Assembly: GCF_000227135.1 (NCBI RefSeq)
Contig: NC_018244.1
Location: forward strand, 257,288-321,287
Direction: 5' to 3'
Source of the DNA: Leishmania donovani
Lineage: Eukaryota > Euglenozoa > Kinetoplastea > Trypanosomatida > Trypanosomatidae
DNA: 64,000 nucleotides
The notes under the pieces were generated by a model that made no database searches, was not told where the DNA came from, and saw nothing but the letters and a program-made list of their open reading frames with translations. Made by a program: the position numbers and the translations under genes. Of the stretch, positions 41,410 to 51,291 are shown piece after piece (the first letter of the stretch is position 1; each line of letters begins with the position of its first letter).

Positions 41410-41889
41410 CCCTGATAGCTGAGGAGACCTCCGTGCGTGGCATCTCAGGGTCCAGCACCCCCACTGTGTGAGGAAGCCAGGCGGTCCCTCTATCCCTGCC
41501 AAGTGCCAGAGCCACTTCCGGCGGTCACAGGGCCGAGCGCCTGCGACGTGGCGAAGTCAGGGCGCCTCATCGCCACCGATGCCGACGGCCACACCCTCGA
41601 CGGCGTGGCGTCGGAGCGACCCGAGACCGCGAGCACGCCTGCACCATCCATACGATCGACGAGGCGCCAGCGCGACTCGAGCACATCCCGCCCCGCCCTC
41701 GCCGCCCACCGGTGGAGGGAGCCTGCGCCACCGCGGGAGATGCACCACGCGGCCNNNNNNNNNNNNNNNNNNNNNNNNNNNNNNNNNNNNNNNNNNNNNN
41801 NNNNNNNNNNNNNNNNNNNNNNNNNNNNAGGGTCGGCGGCTCGAGAGTGGAACGGGACCTCATGCTGTGTGGAAGAGACGTGGACTCAC
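41410..41889 (+). mobile_element. SIDER-type retroposon, copy B (antisense, contains gap)
   Basis: It begins CCCTGATAGCTGAGGAGACC with TCAGGG following, and ends GAAGAGACGTGGACTCAC, the same 3' end as copy C. A 74-N gap (41755-41828) removes its middle. Comparison with copy A shows that about 162 bases are missing there, so the N count is too small. Confidence 0.75.
41755..41828. other. Assembly gap (74 N) inside SIDER copy B
   Basis: The flanks match copy A bases up to 38971 and from 39134, so the expected missing length is about 162 bp and not 74. Confidence 0.9.
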
Positions 41890-42741
41890 ATTGAGGGAGC
41901 GGCGAAGCAAAACACAGCTAATAAAAGTCCAACATGTTTCGGTGTGTTTGTGACGTCGAGAGCAACAATGATGCGCAGGCTCAATGTGTGTTGGCGGGCA
42001 CGTCCATCACAACAGCAGCACAAGACAGAAGAAATTTGACGAAAAGGTGGACAGACAGCCAATCACTTATAGACAGGAAAACATAGACATAGAAAAGAGG
42101 AGGAGGGAGGGAGGGAAGGAAGGAAGGAAGCGGAGGAGGGGGACGAAGCAACAGCAAGCGCACCAACGCAGTGTGAAGCAGAACGAGGAGAGAAATGCGC
42201 GCGAGATGTCCACACGGTTGGATAAGTAAAGAGAGGGATGGTGGGTGTAGGTGTGGGTGAGGAGGACGGAGAAGCAGCGTAGTACTTGACGAGAGAAAGA
42301 CAAGCACAGGGAGTGGCCGATAGACACGCCGGAAGCAGGTGCGTGCGTCTTTGGGTGCCCCTCCTCTCCCTCTCTCGCCTCCGACTCACGCACCAGCGCG
42401 CAGGCCCCAACCGAGAAACCGCAAACTTCGTTCTGCGATTACAGCTTCCCTAGGCAGCGGTGGCACTTCTACACACCCGCTCCACCCAACCCCTTGTATC
42501 CTTTTCTCTCCTCGTGCTCTTCGGCACAGTTCATGCTTCTCTCCTGCCTTAATGTCGTGAATGAGCTGCCGCGCGGTCTAACGTCATCGAAAACCGCACA
42601 CGGGCACTGCAATGCGCGACACTGCATGCAGAAAGACCCCGCGCACAGACAGAGGGACGTGTGCGGTTTAACACTCGTTTAGTCTGTGGCCGGTGCGTGC
42701 TCCGCGCGTGCACGCCCACGCTGCTTATTTGCGTCGAATGC
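41890..42741. other. 3' flank of ACBP copy 2
   Basis: This spacer includes a GGAA-type purine run (~42095-42130, plus strand), which is a CCTT pyrimidine tract on the transcribed strand. No gene is supported. Confidence 0.5.
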
Positions 42742-43032
42742 CTACGCAGGGTTCCACGGGTGGCCCTTCTGGGATGTGACCTCGATCAGGCACTGCACGT
42801 ACGCCGCCTTGGCGTCCTCCGACCGCATGCCCTTGCGAGAGTTCCACGCATCCCATTTGGCACGCGCCTCGACCTGCACGGCCCACGGCTGGTTGCCTGT
42901 CACGTCACCCTCCGTCGCCTGCTTGTACAGGGAGTAAAACTGAAGCTTGGCGGCGTTGTCCAGCTGCACTGGACCGTCCTTGGGCAGGGAGCGCACGTAC
43001 GCCACGGCGGCCTCGAAGTCAGCGGCAGACAT
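42742..43032 (-). CDS. ACBP: Acyl-CoA-binding protein (ACBP), copy 2
   Basis: This 96-residue ACBP is identical to copy 1 in protein over the first ~82 residues, including Tyr33, Lys37, Lys59 and Tyr78 of the acyl-CoA site. It then has a different C-terminus, CLIEVTSQKGHPWNPA, in place of the RLVTLLRSQGIEW-type end of copy 1. The last helix is shorter than usual. The switch from near-identity to unrelated sequence falls at about 42800, which suggests gene conversion limited to the 5' part. Its 5' flank differs from that of copy 1. The sequence 42773-43126 reappears exactly across the adjacent gap as copy 3. Confidence 0.92.
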   Translation of the reverse strand: MSAADFEAAVAYVRSLPKDGPVQLDNAAKLQFYSLYKQATEGDVTGNQPWAVQVEARAKWDAWNSRKGMRSEDAKAAYVQCLIEVTSQKGHPWNPA

Positions 43033-43126
43033 AGCGCAAGTGTGGTGCGTGTACGTGTGTTTAGGGGAAGGGTAAGGGAGTTAACGTACTATTTTCAAGC
43101 ACCTTGCTAGAAGGTTTGACAAAATT

Positions 43127-43225
43127 NNNNNNNNNNNNNNNNNNNNNNNNNNNNNNNNNNNNNNNNNNNNNNNNNNNNNNNNNNNNNNNNNNNNNNNNNN
43201 NNNNNNNNNNNNNNNNNNNNNNNNN
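43127..43225. other. Assembly gap (99 N) between identical flanks
   Basis: The 354 bases ending at the gap (42773-43126) are identical to the 354 bases starting after it (43226-43579). This suffix-prefix overlap suggests unmerged contigs and not missing sequence. Confidence 0.9.
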
Positions 43226-43485
43226 GATGTGACCTCGATCAGGCACTGCACGTACGCCGCCTTGGCGTCCTCCGACCGCATGCCCTTGCGAGAGTTCCAC
43301 GCATCCCATTTGGCACGCGCCTCGACCTGCACGGCCCACGGCTGGTTGCCTGTCACGTCACCCTCCGTCGCCTGCTTGTACAGGGAGTAAAACTGAAGCT
43401 TGGCGGCGTTGTCCAGCTGCACTGGACCGTCCTTGGGCAGGGAGCGCACGTACGCCACGGCGGCCTCGAAGTCAGCGGCAGACAT
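43226..43485 (-). CDS. ACBP: Acyl-CoA-binding protein (ACBP), copy 3, cut by gap (possible false duplicate)
   Basis: This is the first 86 codons of an ACBP with its 3' end in the adjacent gap. It is identical at nucleotide level to copy 2, including ~95 bp of the 5' flank. The match runs exactly from the first base after the gap to the point where the left contig stops, so this may be the same gene assembled twice. If it is real, it is a recent tandem duplicate. All acyl-CoA-contact residues are present. Confidence 0.6.
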
Positions 43486-46400
43486 AGCGCAAGTGTGGTG
43501 CGTGTACGTGTGTTTAGGGGAAGGGTAAGGGAGTTAACGTACTATTTTCAAGCACCTTGCTAGAAGGTTTGACAAAATTGATAGAAGAATGAAATGGCAG
43601 AGGCTTAAAAAGGTGGTGAGTCTGTCGTGCAGGGTTGTAGCGCACATACGAACACGCGTGCCTCGGCAAACACGCTCACGCACACACACACACACATACA
43701 TTGGTGTGCGCGTATAGAGGTAGAGGTAGGGGCGGCAGATGCGCGCGCAAGAGGGAGGGTGTGATGAGAGGGACGAAAAAAAGGGCATGTTTAGGAGAAA
43801 GGGAGAGAGCAGCGGGATGGCCATGCGCAAGCATCGCGAGAGAGAGTCATGACGTACACACCAGGTTCACGTGCGGCCGCCACGTAGAAAGCAAAGAGGT
43901 AGATAAGAAAGAGCACAAAGGCGAGAAGCACATGCGCACTGCGTTTCGCATACTGCCTACCGGTGTGTGTGTGTGTCACATGCACCTTCACCACCATCGC
44001 AGTAGAAGTACTGTATAAGCCGTTCCTCATCTTGCCTGTTGCATATTTTTTCCCTCCCTCTGATGGTTCGTTGCTGTGCAGCATTGTCGGCACGAGCACA
44101 CTCCACGTGCGTCTGTGTACGTGTGTGCATCAATCGACTAGAAAAAAAAAGCAAAGAGGGAGAGAGATGAGGTCTCGCAGAACGGTCATGGGGAAGGGGA
44201 GTAGACACATATTTGAAAACAAAAGAAAGAGGGCAATGGCACCGTCAAGCAAAGACAAGCTCGAGGGGATGCGCTGCCACGCACTCTCACTCTCCAAAGT
44301 CGTCTGCTTTCTCAACCTCGTGGATTGGTTCTTATGTATTCCTCATGTGCCCTACTCCCTTTCCCGCGAGCGCTTGCCCCCTTGCCTCCGTACTCTTGTC
44401 CGGTGGAGAGCGAGAAGCGTCGAGGGCACGAAAGTAGAAGGAAATGTAAAGAGCGAGTGAGGCAGTCGTGCCACAGCTCAGTCCATCTTCGCATCACTAT
44501 GATAAAAAGCTGCACGTTCTTTGGACTCCGTCTCTTGTATTCTGGACATCTGCAACGTAAGTCCTTGGTCATCGATGCCTCCGCCTGCTTCACGCTTGTT
44601 CTTGCAACGCACCTCGCTCCGTTCGTCATAAGCCGCCTTGCACCAGAGGCACACGCGCACGAGAACAACGGCAGTTGGCCAGCTCTGCGCAGGACAGGCT
44701 CCGAAAAGTCCGCGCTGAGGCGCAGAAACCGAAGACGGGCACGACAAAAAGAAACAAAAACAAAAACAGGAAGAGAAGACAGAGAACGGAGGAACACATA
44801 CAGAGAGAGAGCGCCATCCGTAAAGCACACCACCCGCGTCATCGGTGCAGGGAGGATCAACTAAACTGACCCGAGGGTGGCAGGAGATAGCAAAACAGAG
44901 AAGGCCGTCGCCGTCAAAGATCGTCAAGCCAGAAGAGGTGAATGGGGGCGAATAGAGAACAAAGAAATAAACACACGCACATGCCCGCGGCAACATCGAG
45001 AGATGGGCAGTGGTCAGACTGTGCAGTGATAAGCGACACCTCGTCGCTCAGGGCAATGTCGTTGCCCTCGCCACTGCTGCCCTGCACCCTCCCCCGTGAG
45101 CCACCAAGAAAAAGGCAACCCGCATACGAATACAATCAACATCAAAACACGGCGTTGTCGTTCGTACGTTACACATGAGTAACAGCAAAAAAAAATTATA
45201 AAGGGCATAGAAGAATGGTGAGTCAAGGAGGAGACAGCACGGCAGAAACGCAGCAAGAAAAAAAAACAAGGAAATGAGGTCGGACGAGTGAAGTGATGTA
45301 CAACAGAAAAGGTAAGGAGACAAAACATTCCCCCGCTAGTGTGTGTGCGTGCATCGGAAACTCGTATAGACACACAAGCAACGACTCCGGCTGCTGCTGG
45401 CGACCTCCATCCTACGCCTGCACAGATGCTCCTTCATCACTTTACCTTGCATTGTCGTTGTCGTGAACGCTTGGTAGACACACATTTTCTGCTTCCTACA
45501 CACTCGCCTTACCCCACCCCCTTTTCCGCCTTGCGCTCGTGTCGTCGGCGTCTGCTGTGACAAAGGCCCTTCTCACGGATAGGCTTTCACGGACCTTCAC
45601 GCAAGAGAAGAGCGAGCAAGAAGGGAGTGGGGTGCCGGCGAAAGGAGAGGCAACTTAAGACGGGTAGGTGAACGGTCAAAGAAGGAATAAGACGGAAATG
45701 GTTCAGATATGGGGGGGGGGCAGCGAAAGACGCACAAGATAAAACTAGAAAATGTGCACGTGTGCACGTGCGTGTCAATAGAAGGGGCGGTAGAGAATGG
45801 GAGTAAAGCGGCGCAGAAAAAGGAGGTGAAGAACGGAAGAGACAGAGAGATGCCGTGTAGACAACGAGTCATGATGGCTTGGAAACAGGGGGAGGGATAG
45901 GGAGAGGGGGGCGGAAGAACTGCGCGACCACAAACACAAAAGGAGAATGTAACAAGAGAAAAAGAGGAGCGGCTTAAACAAATCTCCGGCCACAACTGTA
46001 CCGCAAAGGCACGCACGCACGCAAAGGTGGAGCGAGGGAGCGCGCAAAAACTCACGTGTACATTCTATGCACATGCGCCTGGGCTTCCTCCGTGAGTATA
46101 TCCGGGGCACGCTGTCCTTTCCGTTCCCCACACACACACACCACACGTACGCCTACACACATATCAGAGCCGCCTCCACCTCCCACGTGTTTGGAGGAAG
46201 CGGCGTTGCGGAGAAAAGGAGCCGAAGACGAGACCAAGTACACACAATGCTACCTGAAGCGGAAAAGAGGGCCGGGGATGCGCGGCGAGAAAGCGATGGA
46301 GAGGGAACATCTTAATGAGACGGGCGGAACCGCAAGCAGGGCTGAAAGCGCAGACAAGAGGCGCGAGTACGCCAAAGGGCAGCCTGCATCTCCTCCGCAG

Positions 46401-46645
46401 CGGCTCTGCCACCCACCCGCCCCACAAAGCGTCTTTCCAGGAAGAGGGAGAGACAGGAAGGCAACAGCCACGTAAAAGGCATCTGCGATTACGGCCACAC
46501 AATCGCTCTTCTCTCCCTTCGGCTTCGTTTCACCTCACCCCGTCCTCCCTCCCTCCCTCTCATCGCCTCGGAGTATCGCCAAAACAAAAAGGAACGAACA
46601 CAAAACTAAACACGGAACATATACGGCAACGAGGGGCTTTCAACC
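43486..46645. other. Long spacer upstream of the ACBP copies
   Basis: This 3.2 kb stretch holds the ACBP 5' flank and the distal 3' UTR of the 47294-48931 gene. It contains a CA run (~43680-43697), several A-runs (for example ~44141-44149 and 45188-45196) and a G-run (~45711-45720). The minus-strand ORFs are Phe/Ser/Leu/Cys-rich translations of pyrimidine tracts. No gene is supported. Confidence 0.55.
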
Positions 46646-47214
46646 GTGAGTCCACGTCTCTTCCACACAGCATGAGGTCCCGTTCCACTCTCGAGCCGCC
46701 GACCCTGCCCTGCCACAGGCCACCCGTCGCGTGGCGCGAAGCAGCCGTAGACACACGCCGGCGCGGCACTGCGCCAACTCGGGCATCGCAGCACGGCCTC
46801 TGCCTCGAGCCCTCCCCACCCACCCGCCTTGCAGTGCCGCCTCACAGCCGCTCCCCATTTGTGCCGGTGGCCGCGTGGTGCATCTCCCGCGGTGGCGCAG
46901 GCTCCCTCCACCGGTGGGCGGCGAGGGCGGGGCGGGATGTGCTCGAGTCGCGCTGGCGCCTCGTCGATCGTATGGATGGTGCAGGCGTGCTCGCGGTCTC
47001 GGGTCGCTCCGACGCCACGCCGTCGAGGGTGTGGCCGTCGGCATCGGTGGCGATGAGGCGCCCTGACTTCGCCACGTCGCAGGCGCTCGGCCCTGTGACC
47101 GCCCGAAGTGGCTCTGGCACTTGGCAGGGACAGAGGGACCCGCCTGGCTTCCTCACACAGTGGGGGTGCTGGACCCTGAGATGCCACGCACGGAGCTGTG
47201 CCTCGTCGTCAGGG
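46646..47214 (-). mobile_element. SIDER-type retroposon, copy C (sense, complete)
   Basis: This is the cleanest complete copy, at 569 bp. Read on the minus strand it begins CCCTGACGACGAGGCACAGC, has TCAGGG about 35 nt in, and ends GAAGAGACGTGGACTCAC. It lies 79 bp downstream of the stop of the 47294-48931 gene, hence within its 3' UTR in sense orientation, the position in which SIDER2 elements are known to destabilise Leishmania mRNAs (Bringaud/Papadopoulou work). Regulation of this gene is inferred. Confidence 0.8.
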
Positions 47215-47293
47215 AACGTAAAAGCGGAGCGAGAGCAAGAAGGCCGACAGGAAGGTGGGACATTGGTGTCGGTGTCGGTGCACGTGTTTCACC

Positions 47294-48931
47294 TCAGCGA
47301 GTCCCTTCCGCAGGCACCCACAGAGGTGCGCCCAACAATCGACCTGCGCGTTGTTTATTCATGTCCTTCAGGCCTGCTGTTGCCGTTGCTGCTGTTGTGG
47401 GATGGCTGTCGGCCAAGGGTCTATGGGTACCAGGAGAGGGGGAGGGCTCCAGAGCAAAAGGTATGCCAGCAAGCGTCGTGTGCGGGCGCTCGTGCACCGC
47501 TGCCGCTTTCTCCGCTGTAGCCGACGATACCACCGTCAGGATCCCGCGGCACACGATGGCCACCACCGCACGCGAGAACTTCCGTGCCTTGCGCTGCGTC
47601 CAACCGGTCATGTTGTAGAGCAGGTCGTCAACCGCCATGACGTACAGCGGTGTGAGCTGCTCCTCTGGTAGCACGACACCGAGCTGCCTTGCAATGGGTG
47701 GCTGCTCCAGATAGAAGCGAGTGCGGCGGGCCATGCACACGTCCATGGCTTTTTCAAGGAAGGCAGCGCAGGCCTCCACCGCAAAGTGCTGGCAGAAGCG
47801 ATCCATGGCTTGACTCTCCGCAGCGTTCGCACCCTGTCGTCTCCAGGGAGACGCGCCGTACTCTCGTATCACACGACGACGGCTCTTCTCGTTCAAGGTG
47901 GGGCGCGGCACATTCTTCGGCACAGGGTGTGCTGCCCCGGTCTGAGGTCTGCCCTTCACCGAGCGCCCCGTAATCGATGACGGTAAAGGCGCTGCTGGCT
48001 GCGCGGCCTGCGCAAAGGCACGCTCCTGCTGCTTGAGGCACTTTATCACTGTTTTGCGGTCCTTCTTGAGGGCCATCGCGTGCACAATATGCACCTGATG
48101 CGCGACAGAGAGCTGACGTAGACGAGATAGGTAGTAGGAAGTGATCGCCCCCTTTAGCTCTGCGGGCAGCTCCGGCACAGGACGACTGGCCGAGAGCAGC
48201 TCGAACGGAAGCGGCGCCACAGGCTCCCTTACTGCGCGAGAAGTATGCATGTTGCGAGCCGAGCGCGCAGCCAACTCCATCGGCGTGGAGACACGGTCAC
48301 GATGCTCTTTGGATGCACAGCAAGTGACGGTAGGACCGAGACTCAACTCGCGACGCCGACGTACAAAGGGCTGGGCAGCTGGATCGGCCCAGTCACGCTC
48401 TCGTTGCGGGGTGGCGACAGACGCTGGTCGAAGGTTAGAGTTCTTAATGTAATCCTTCATCACCGCTGCACGATTGCGCACTACGCTTAGCATCGCCAAG
48501 TTCCCCACGAATTCGCGCACTGTCCACGCGGCGCCTGCTGCGGTGGCAATCGAATACGGCTGCTGCTCGCCACCGGCGGCGGAGTAACTGGCCAACTCGC
48601 TAGACTGAGCCGCGTCGGCGCGCCGTACCTGCATGATAGTCCGTCCACTGGGAGTGCGACGCACAACAGCACGCTTTGCGGTGGCCGAAATAGGCGTGCC
48701 ATCGCTCTGCTGGTGCCTCCGTATGCTTGCCTTTGTGCTCGGCGCCGTCACCGAGGCGGCCGCGGGGGCTTTTTCTGTTGATTCTGAGGCAGCCGGACTA
48801 GGGTCTGCAGCCGTCATGACAGACGAGCTGGAGAACGTGTAGTCAACGGGAACGCGGGTGGAAGAACTAGACATCGGTAACGATTTTGGAAAACAGAAAT
48901 CTCGACTCATGTCGGTGCTGCGAGCATCCAC
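47294..48931 (-). CDS. Hypothetical protein, Arg/Ala-rich, with REFVGNL motif
   Basis: This 545-residue protein has no recognisable domain. The N-terminal ~130 residues are Ser/Thr/Ala-rich. WTVREFVGNLAMLSVVRNRA (~136-155) includes the heptapeptide REFVGNL shared with the protein at 12288-15923. A basic middle region (~190-400) contains helical stretches (for example YYLSRLRQLSVAHQVHIVHA), and a globular-looking part follows (~400-490: MDRFCQHFAVEACAAFLEKA and PLYVMAVDDLLYNMTGWTQR). The tail is low complexity. A polypyrimidine tract at ~49030-49056 and an AG near 48990 on the minus strand precede the ATG at 48931; an internal ATG at 48874 is the alternative start. A SIDER copy lies in its 3' UTR. 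Function unknown. Confidence 0.75.
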   Translation of the reverse strand: MDARSTDMSRDFCFPKSLPMSSSSTRVPVDYTFSSSSVMTAADPSPAASESTEKAPAAASVTAPSTKASIRRHQQSDGTPISATAKRAVVRRTPSGRTIMQVRRADAAQSSELASYSAAGGEQQPYSIATAAGAAWTVREFVGNLAMLSVVRNRAAVMKDYIKNSNLRPASVATPQRERDWADPAAQPFVRRRRELSLGPTVTCCASKEHRDRVSTPMELAARSARNMHTSRAVREPVAPLPFELLSASRPVPELPAELKGAITSYYLSRLRQLSVAHQVHIVHAMALKKDRKTVIKCLKQQERAFAQAAQPAAPLPSSITGRSVKGRPQTGAAHPVPKNVPRPTLNEKSRRRVIREYGASPWRRQGANAAESQAMDRFCQHFAVEACAAFLEKAMDVCMARRTRFYLEQPPIARQLGVVLPEEQLTPLYVMAVDDLLYNMTGWTQRKARKFSRAVVAIVCRGILTVVSSATAEKAAAVHERPHTTLAGIPFALEPSPSPGTHRPLADSHPTTAATATAGLKDMNKQRAGRLLGAPLWVPAEGTR

Positions 48932-49954
48932 ATCGGATATCTAGGGGTTGGTGAGTGAGCTTTTCGATTGAGCACTGGTGCTTGTGCTGCAAAGCCACGA
49001 GAGATGAAAGATGTTCAGACGCCAAAACGCGGAGAGGGGCAGAGAGAGTGAGAGAGAGTCGCGTACGATGCTCTTGTGGAAGACGCTAGGTCAAGTCAAG
49101 GAGCGTGGCACTCCGTATTGACGAAGAGACGGAGACGGAGGAAGAGTCTACTGCACAGTCCAGAAACATCTGCAGCTGCACCCATACAAGATACGCACAT
49201 CTTTATGAAACCTCAGAAGTGCGCACCACGCGCGATGGAGATACATGCAGCTCAGTGAATTAGCGGCACTCAATCTCCGATCCAACGCGTGTGCGACTGT
49301 GCACTCTCTCCCTTCTACACTGTGGAGATCACCATGGTGGGCATGACCCTGTGCAGACTCCTCACCGCCTTCTCGAGAGGGACTCCGACTTTTTTGTGCG
49401 TGTGCGCGTGTGCGCGTGTGCGTGGTGTCGCACCACGTCGATGCTCAATTTCAGCGACCAACGAGAGATACGACACAGGAAAGGGGGACAAGGGGGCAGA
49501 AAAGAAGGAGAGAAAGGAGCACGAAAAAATAATAATAAAACTTCAGCGGTGCCACTACAGCGCATCTCCGTCTGGATCTTCTGATGGCCGTGCTGGAGAC
49601 TCGAGCCGTGACAGCATCGGCCTTTCCATCTCCCCTTCTTTACCTTTCTGACGCTCCACTTCGCCCCTACCCTTTTCTTGTTTTCGTTTGTTTGTCGGGT
49701 CTTCGTCATGGGGTGTGACGAAAACCACCGATGCAGTCCATCACTTCCATCACAACAAGCACGGACAACCCCAACAGTGTAGGGCACCGGTGACGAGGTC
49801 ACACGGTAGCCATCACATCGCCATGGCCAAAGCGGAAAAGAGGGAGAACAAAAACACAACAAAACAGCAAGAAGGGGCGCCAGTTAAGAGAGAGGGAGGC
49901 AAGAGAACACTCCCTGTCAGTAGATCGTCGCCCCAGATGTGTCCGCACCGACTC

Positions 49955-49987
<33 letters not shown>

Positions 49988-50043
49988 TACTCGAGTGAGA
50001 GGCACGCTTCGGAACTCGCCAAGGTGCATACAGGAGAGTATGC
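48932..50043. other. Intergenic spacer with (GT)n
   Basis: The spacer holds the 5' flank of the 47294-48931 gene (polypyrimidine tract on the minus strand at ~49030-49056) and the 3' UTR of the hydrolase gene, with a GT microsatellite at ~49957-49986. No gene is supported. Confidence 0.55.
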
Positions 50044-51291
50044 CTACTGCCTGCCCTTCTTCTTTTCCTTCTTCTCCGACTTCTTGGTGTTTCCATCGTC
50101 CTTCTCGCCAAACGGCGCGCTGCTGCCCATGAGCTGCGCCATCTCCTTCGCGGCCTTCTCGAAGCGCCGCTTCATGACAACGTCCGGCTCAAACCGCTGC
50201 ATCCACGCCCGCACCACATCCGCCACCTCGTCTGCGCACTTCGCGGAGAGCAAATCCTCGTGATTATCCGCTGTCTTAATGACGGTCGGCCTTCGCAGAC
50301 CAAAGAACTCCTTATGAATTGCAACATCCGTAATGGGCTGTTTTACCGGCACAAGCAGCTGAAGAGGGTGGTGCACCTGAGCGAGGTGCCGCACGGGCAC
50401 GTAGCGGTGCTCATCTCGCACCAAGCCCTTTTCCCGAAATACAGAGGCTGAGAAGAGGTGATCCTCGTAGAGAGACTTGTCCGCCGCTGCCGGGTACGGC
50501 AGAGTTGTCTCCAGGGCACTCCTCAGCGACTCTATGGCGAACGAGAGCTCGGCGGGGGGAACGTTGACGTCCTTCCTCGCCTTTGCGATCTCCTCTCGCT
50601 GCTTCGTGTTGCGCACGAGTTGTTCCGTCACCAGTGGGGTGTCCAGCAACAGCAGGGACCCAATGCGATGTGGATACGCAGTCGACGCAGCCATGCGAGC
50701 TGCCACCAAGGCACCGTAAGAGTGCGCCAGCACGTGACTCCACTGCACGTCCATCGCATCCAGCACAGCACAGACATGGCGGCACGACTGCTCCATCACG
50801 TTGATCTCGCCAATGGACACCTGCAGCGGAACGAAGACGGCGCCGTGGTCCCATGCAAGCGAAGAGAGCATTGCTTCGTATCTCTTCGCGGCCTCCTGAC
50901 ACGCATCTAGCACGGCCGTCGCAGACTGCTCCAACCGAGCGACACTGTGGTCAAGAATAACGAGAGGGCGGGGGCCGAGTTGATCGCCGTGGTAGAGCAC
51001 CGTTGTCGGCATGCTCGATCGAGCCTCAGCATCTTTCACAGTGTGCAGCTGCCAAGGCCTGAAGGTCAGCGTGTGCCATGCCTTTGTTGAACCTATCGTC
51101 CGCCTTGCGCCGTTGACAGGTGGTGCCGGCGGCGGTGGTACTCCGCCCATGCCTTCATTCCTACTCGAAACCGTGCCCGATGTAGATGCAGTGGCTGCCG
51201 CTGGCTTGGAAGCGCCGGCGGACAGCGCCGTTGCCGCATCACCGGAAACGGCTCCCGCGGCCGCGCGTCTCATCCACCTTACCGAGCGCAT
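50044..51291 (-). CDS. Alpha/beta-hydrolase fold protein, probably mitochondrial
   Basis: This 415-residue protein has an alpha/beta-hydrolase core. PLVILDHSVA (~109-118) is the first strand/oxyanion area, VLAHSYGALVAARMA (187-201) is the nucleophile elbow with Ser191, QPITDVAIHKEF places the acid, and TADNHEDLLSAKCADEVADV supplies the catalytic His and last helix. The elbow is AHSYG where the usual form is GxSxG; an Ala in the first position is tolerated in the family. The N-terminus (MRSVRWMRRAAAGAVSGDAA) is Arg/Ala-rich and fits a mitochondrial presequence. The tail is a Lys/Glu-rich stretch ending KKSEKKEKKKGRQ, which is unusual. The substrate cannot be predicted: esterase, lipase-like and hydratase-type activities are all possible. 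Confidence 0.82.
   Translation of the reverse strand: MRSVRWMRRAAAGAVSGDAATALSAGASKPAAATASTSGTVSSRNEGMGGVPPPPAPPVNGARRTIGSTKAWHTLTFRPWQLHTVKDAEARSSMPTTVLYHGDQLGPRPLVILDHSVARLEQSATAVLDACQEAAKRYEAMLSSLAWDHGAVFVPLQVSIGEINVMEQSCRHVCAVLDAMDVQWSHVLAHSYGALVAARMAASTAYPHRIGSLLLLDTPLVTEQLVRNTKQREEIAKARKDVNVPPAELSFAIESLRSALETTLPYPAAADKSLYEDHLFSASVFREKGLVRDEHRYVPVRHLAQVHHPLQLLVPVKQPITDVAIHKEFFGLRRPTVIKTADNHEDLLSAKCADEVADVVRAWMQRFEPDVVMKRRFEKAAKEMAQLMGSSAPFGEKDDGNTKKSEKKEKKKGRQ

Noticed and set aside
46315..47520. 401-codon plus-strand ORF
   Set aside because: It spans a SIDER copy and the 3' end of a minus-strand gene, is antisense, and has no family resemblance.
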